Below, one piece after another: positions 23,823 to 24,421 of a DNA stretch of 24,421 bases (within the stretch, counting starts at the first letter, position 1; each line of letters begins with the position of its first letter). This DNA is from CAYNYM01 sp049366815. Lineage in GTDB: Bacteria; Desulfobacterota; DSM-4660; Desulfatiglandales; HGW-15. Position numbers and translations under genes: made by a program. The stretch lies in contig JBMNCO010000227.1 of the NCBI GenBank assembly GCA_049366815.1, forward strand, positions 1 to 24,421. The letters run 5' to 3'. The notes beneath the pieces were generated by a model that was not told where the DNA came from, did no database searches, and saw nothing but the letters and a program-made list of their open reading frames with translations.

Positions 23823-23851
23823 ACTATATCTGATGTCCTCAGGCATATCAA
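23823..23851 (-). promoter_or_regulatory. Promoter of the alr-argS-SPOR-GNAT-tatBC operon
   Basis: On the minus strand TTGATA (23851-23846), a 17-nt spacer and TATAGT (23828-23823) each match the consensus at five of six positions. The predicted start is about 25-30 bases before the alr GTG. A/T-rich DNA with a tandem CAATATGT repeat lies immediately upstream. Confidence 0.7.
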
Positions 23852-23852
23852 C

Positions 23853-23868
23853 CAATATGTCAATATGT
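23853..23868. repeat. Tandem 8-bp repeat beside the alr promoter
   Basis: CAATATGT occurs twice without a gap directly upstream of the alr -35 box. It could be part of an UP-like element or a regulator site. Confidence 0.5.
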
Positions 23869-23940
23869 TTTTAAATTGTCCCAGGTGTCACAAACCGGAT
23901 GACCGATTGACTCTCAAATTTGGATCAACACCTCATTGTT

Positions 23941-23954
23941 CTTGATGAATCAAG
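23941..23954. promoter_or_regulatory. Palindrome between alr and the DUF2065 gene
   Basis: CTTGAT-GA-ATCAAG is a perfect 6-bp-arm palindrome lying between the divergent promoters; TGTT and AACA extend it imperfectly. A wider pair, TCACCTG (23983-23989) and CAGGTGA (24034-24040), brackets the DNA just before the plus-strand promoter. These look like operator sites, but the regulator is unknown. The rest of the 419-bp region (23792-24210) has no gene. Confidence 0.4.
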
Positions 23955-24042
23955 GAAACAGTAGGATGTAACGGCACTGTTGTCACCTGAAAAAGGAAAG
24001 GGTACCGCCGATGAGTAGACGCGAAATCACCAACAGGTGAGG

Positions 24043-24071
24043 TTGACATGAGAACCCGTTGTTATTATGAT
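24043..24071 (+). promoter_or_regulatory. Promoter of the DUF2065 gene
   Basis: A perfect TTGACA (24043-24048), a 17-nt spacer and TATGAT (24066-24071, five of six) form a near-consensus promoter. The leader to the ATG at 24211 is about 130 nt. Confidence 0.7.
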
Positions 24072-24210
24072 ATATGAATTTTGCGAAAAGGTTTATACAG
24101 GCCAATTAGTGCAAAGAAAATCACACAAATGCTGGTCTGGGAAAGACTAAGGGCTTTTCGGATCGAGGGCGGAGGGTATTCCGCTTTTCTTGTCAAGGGT
24201 TGCTTCGACC

Positions 24211-24396
24211 ATGAAACTGCTTTTTTGTCTGATCGGCCTGGTTCTTCTCCTGGAGGGTATCCCCTATTTCGTTTTTCCTGAAAAAATGAAAAAATGGATG
24301 CGAACCATTCAGGAATTACCGGATTCTCAACTGCGTGTTATGGGGTTCGTGGCCATGTGCGTGGGTTTAATCATAGCCTATTTATTTAAAGAATAA
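24211..24396 (+). CDS. DUF2065 family small membrane protein
   Basis: A 61-aa protein with two hydrophobic segments (about 2-22 and 42-57) joined by a basic loop (FPEKMKKWMRTIQELPDSQLRVMG). This layout matches DUF2065, the family of E. coli YjeT: an EG-PYF-FPE block, then LPD-QLR-MG. Molecular function is unknown. The start is ATG 24211, with AAGGG upstream; an in-frame TTG at 24190 is less likely because it adds non-hydrophobic residues. It is transcribed divergently from alr under its own promoter. Confidence 0.85.
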   Translation: MKLLFCLIGLVLLLEGIPYFVFPEKMKKWMRTIQELPDSQLRVMGFVAMCVGLIIAYLFKE

Positions 24397-24421
24397 AATC
24401 GTTTGACTTTAAACCTCTTTT

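Overview
The window looks like a chromosomal segment of an anaerobic Desulfobacterota (deltaproteobacterial) organism, probably from a metagenome-derived assembly. This rests on gene content and protein style: a TPR plus periplasmic-binding-protein lipoprotein, a lytic transglycosylase with an enlarged SLT domain, an orphan GcvH beside a lipoate ligase and a BioB-like radical SAM enzyme, and a single-domain N-acetylglutamate-synthase-like GNAT. No phylogeny could be run, so the taxon is inference. A run of exactly 100 N at 12752-12851 interrupts purC and is flanked by the same 55 bases on each side. It is an unmerged contig overlap, not biology.

Layout. (1) 1-347 has no gene but holds a 24-nt perfect palindrome. 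(2) 348-3870, minus strand: a GNAT acetyltransferase, uvrC, then an M23 peptidase with its own candidate promoter. (3) 4010-6854, plus strand: a ChaN-type lipoprotein, a zinc-ribbon Nudix hydrolase and a lone hisD. (4) 7140-9784, plus strand: gcvH-like, lplA and a LipS-like radical SAM gene. Together these supply a lipoyl carrier, a ligase and a candidate sulfur-inserting enzyme. (5) 9989-10309: tRNA-Lys(UUU) and tRNA-Glu(UUC) with a clear promoter and terminator. (6) 10838-13661, plus strand: a lytic transglycosylase, then purC broken by the gap. (7) 14010-18579, plus strand: grpE, dnaK and a TPR/LpoA-like lipoprotein whose start overlaps the dnaK stop, closed by a good intrinsic terminator. 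(8) 23791 down to 18680, minus strand: a tightly packed run alr, argS, SPOR protein, NAGS-like GNAT, tatB and tatC, led by a near-consensus promoter. (9) 24043-24396, plus strand: a small DUF2065 membrane protein with its own near-consensus promoter, divergent from alr.

Most genes are housekeeping: DNA repair, histidine, purine and arginyl-tRNA synthesis, chaperones, D-alanine supply and Tat export. A cell-envelope theme recurs in the M23 peptidase, lytic transglycosylase, SPOR protein, LpoA-like lipoprotein and Alr. The most interesting system is the lipoylation cassette at 7140-9784. It resembles the recently recognised LipS-type lipoate assembly route, but only one radical SAM gene is present and no glycine-cleavage or 2-oxoacid dehydrogenase genes are nearby. 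The physiological partner of the carrier protein is therefore open. I saw no CRISPR array, insertion sequence, integrase or prophage.
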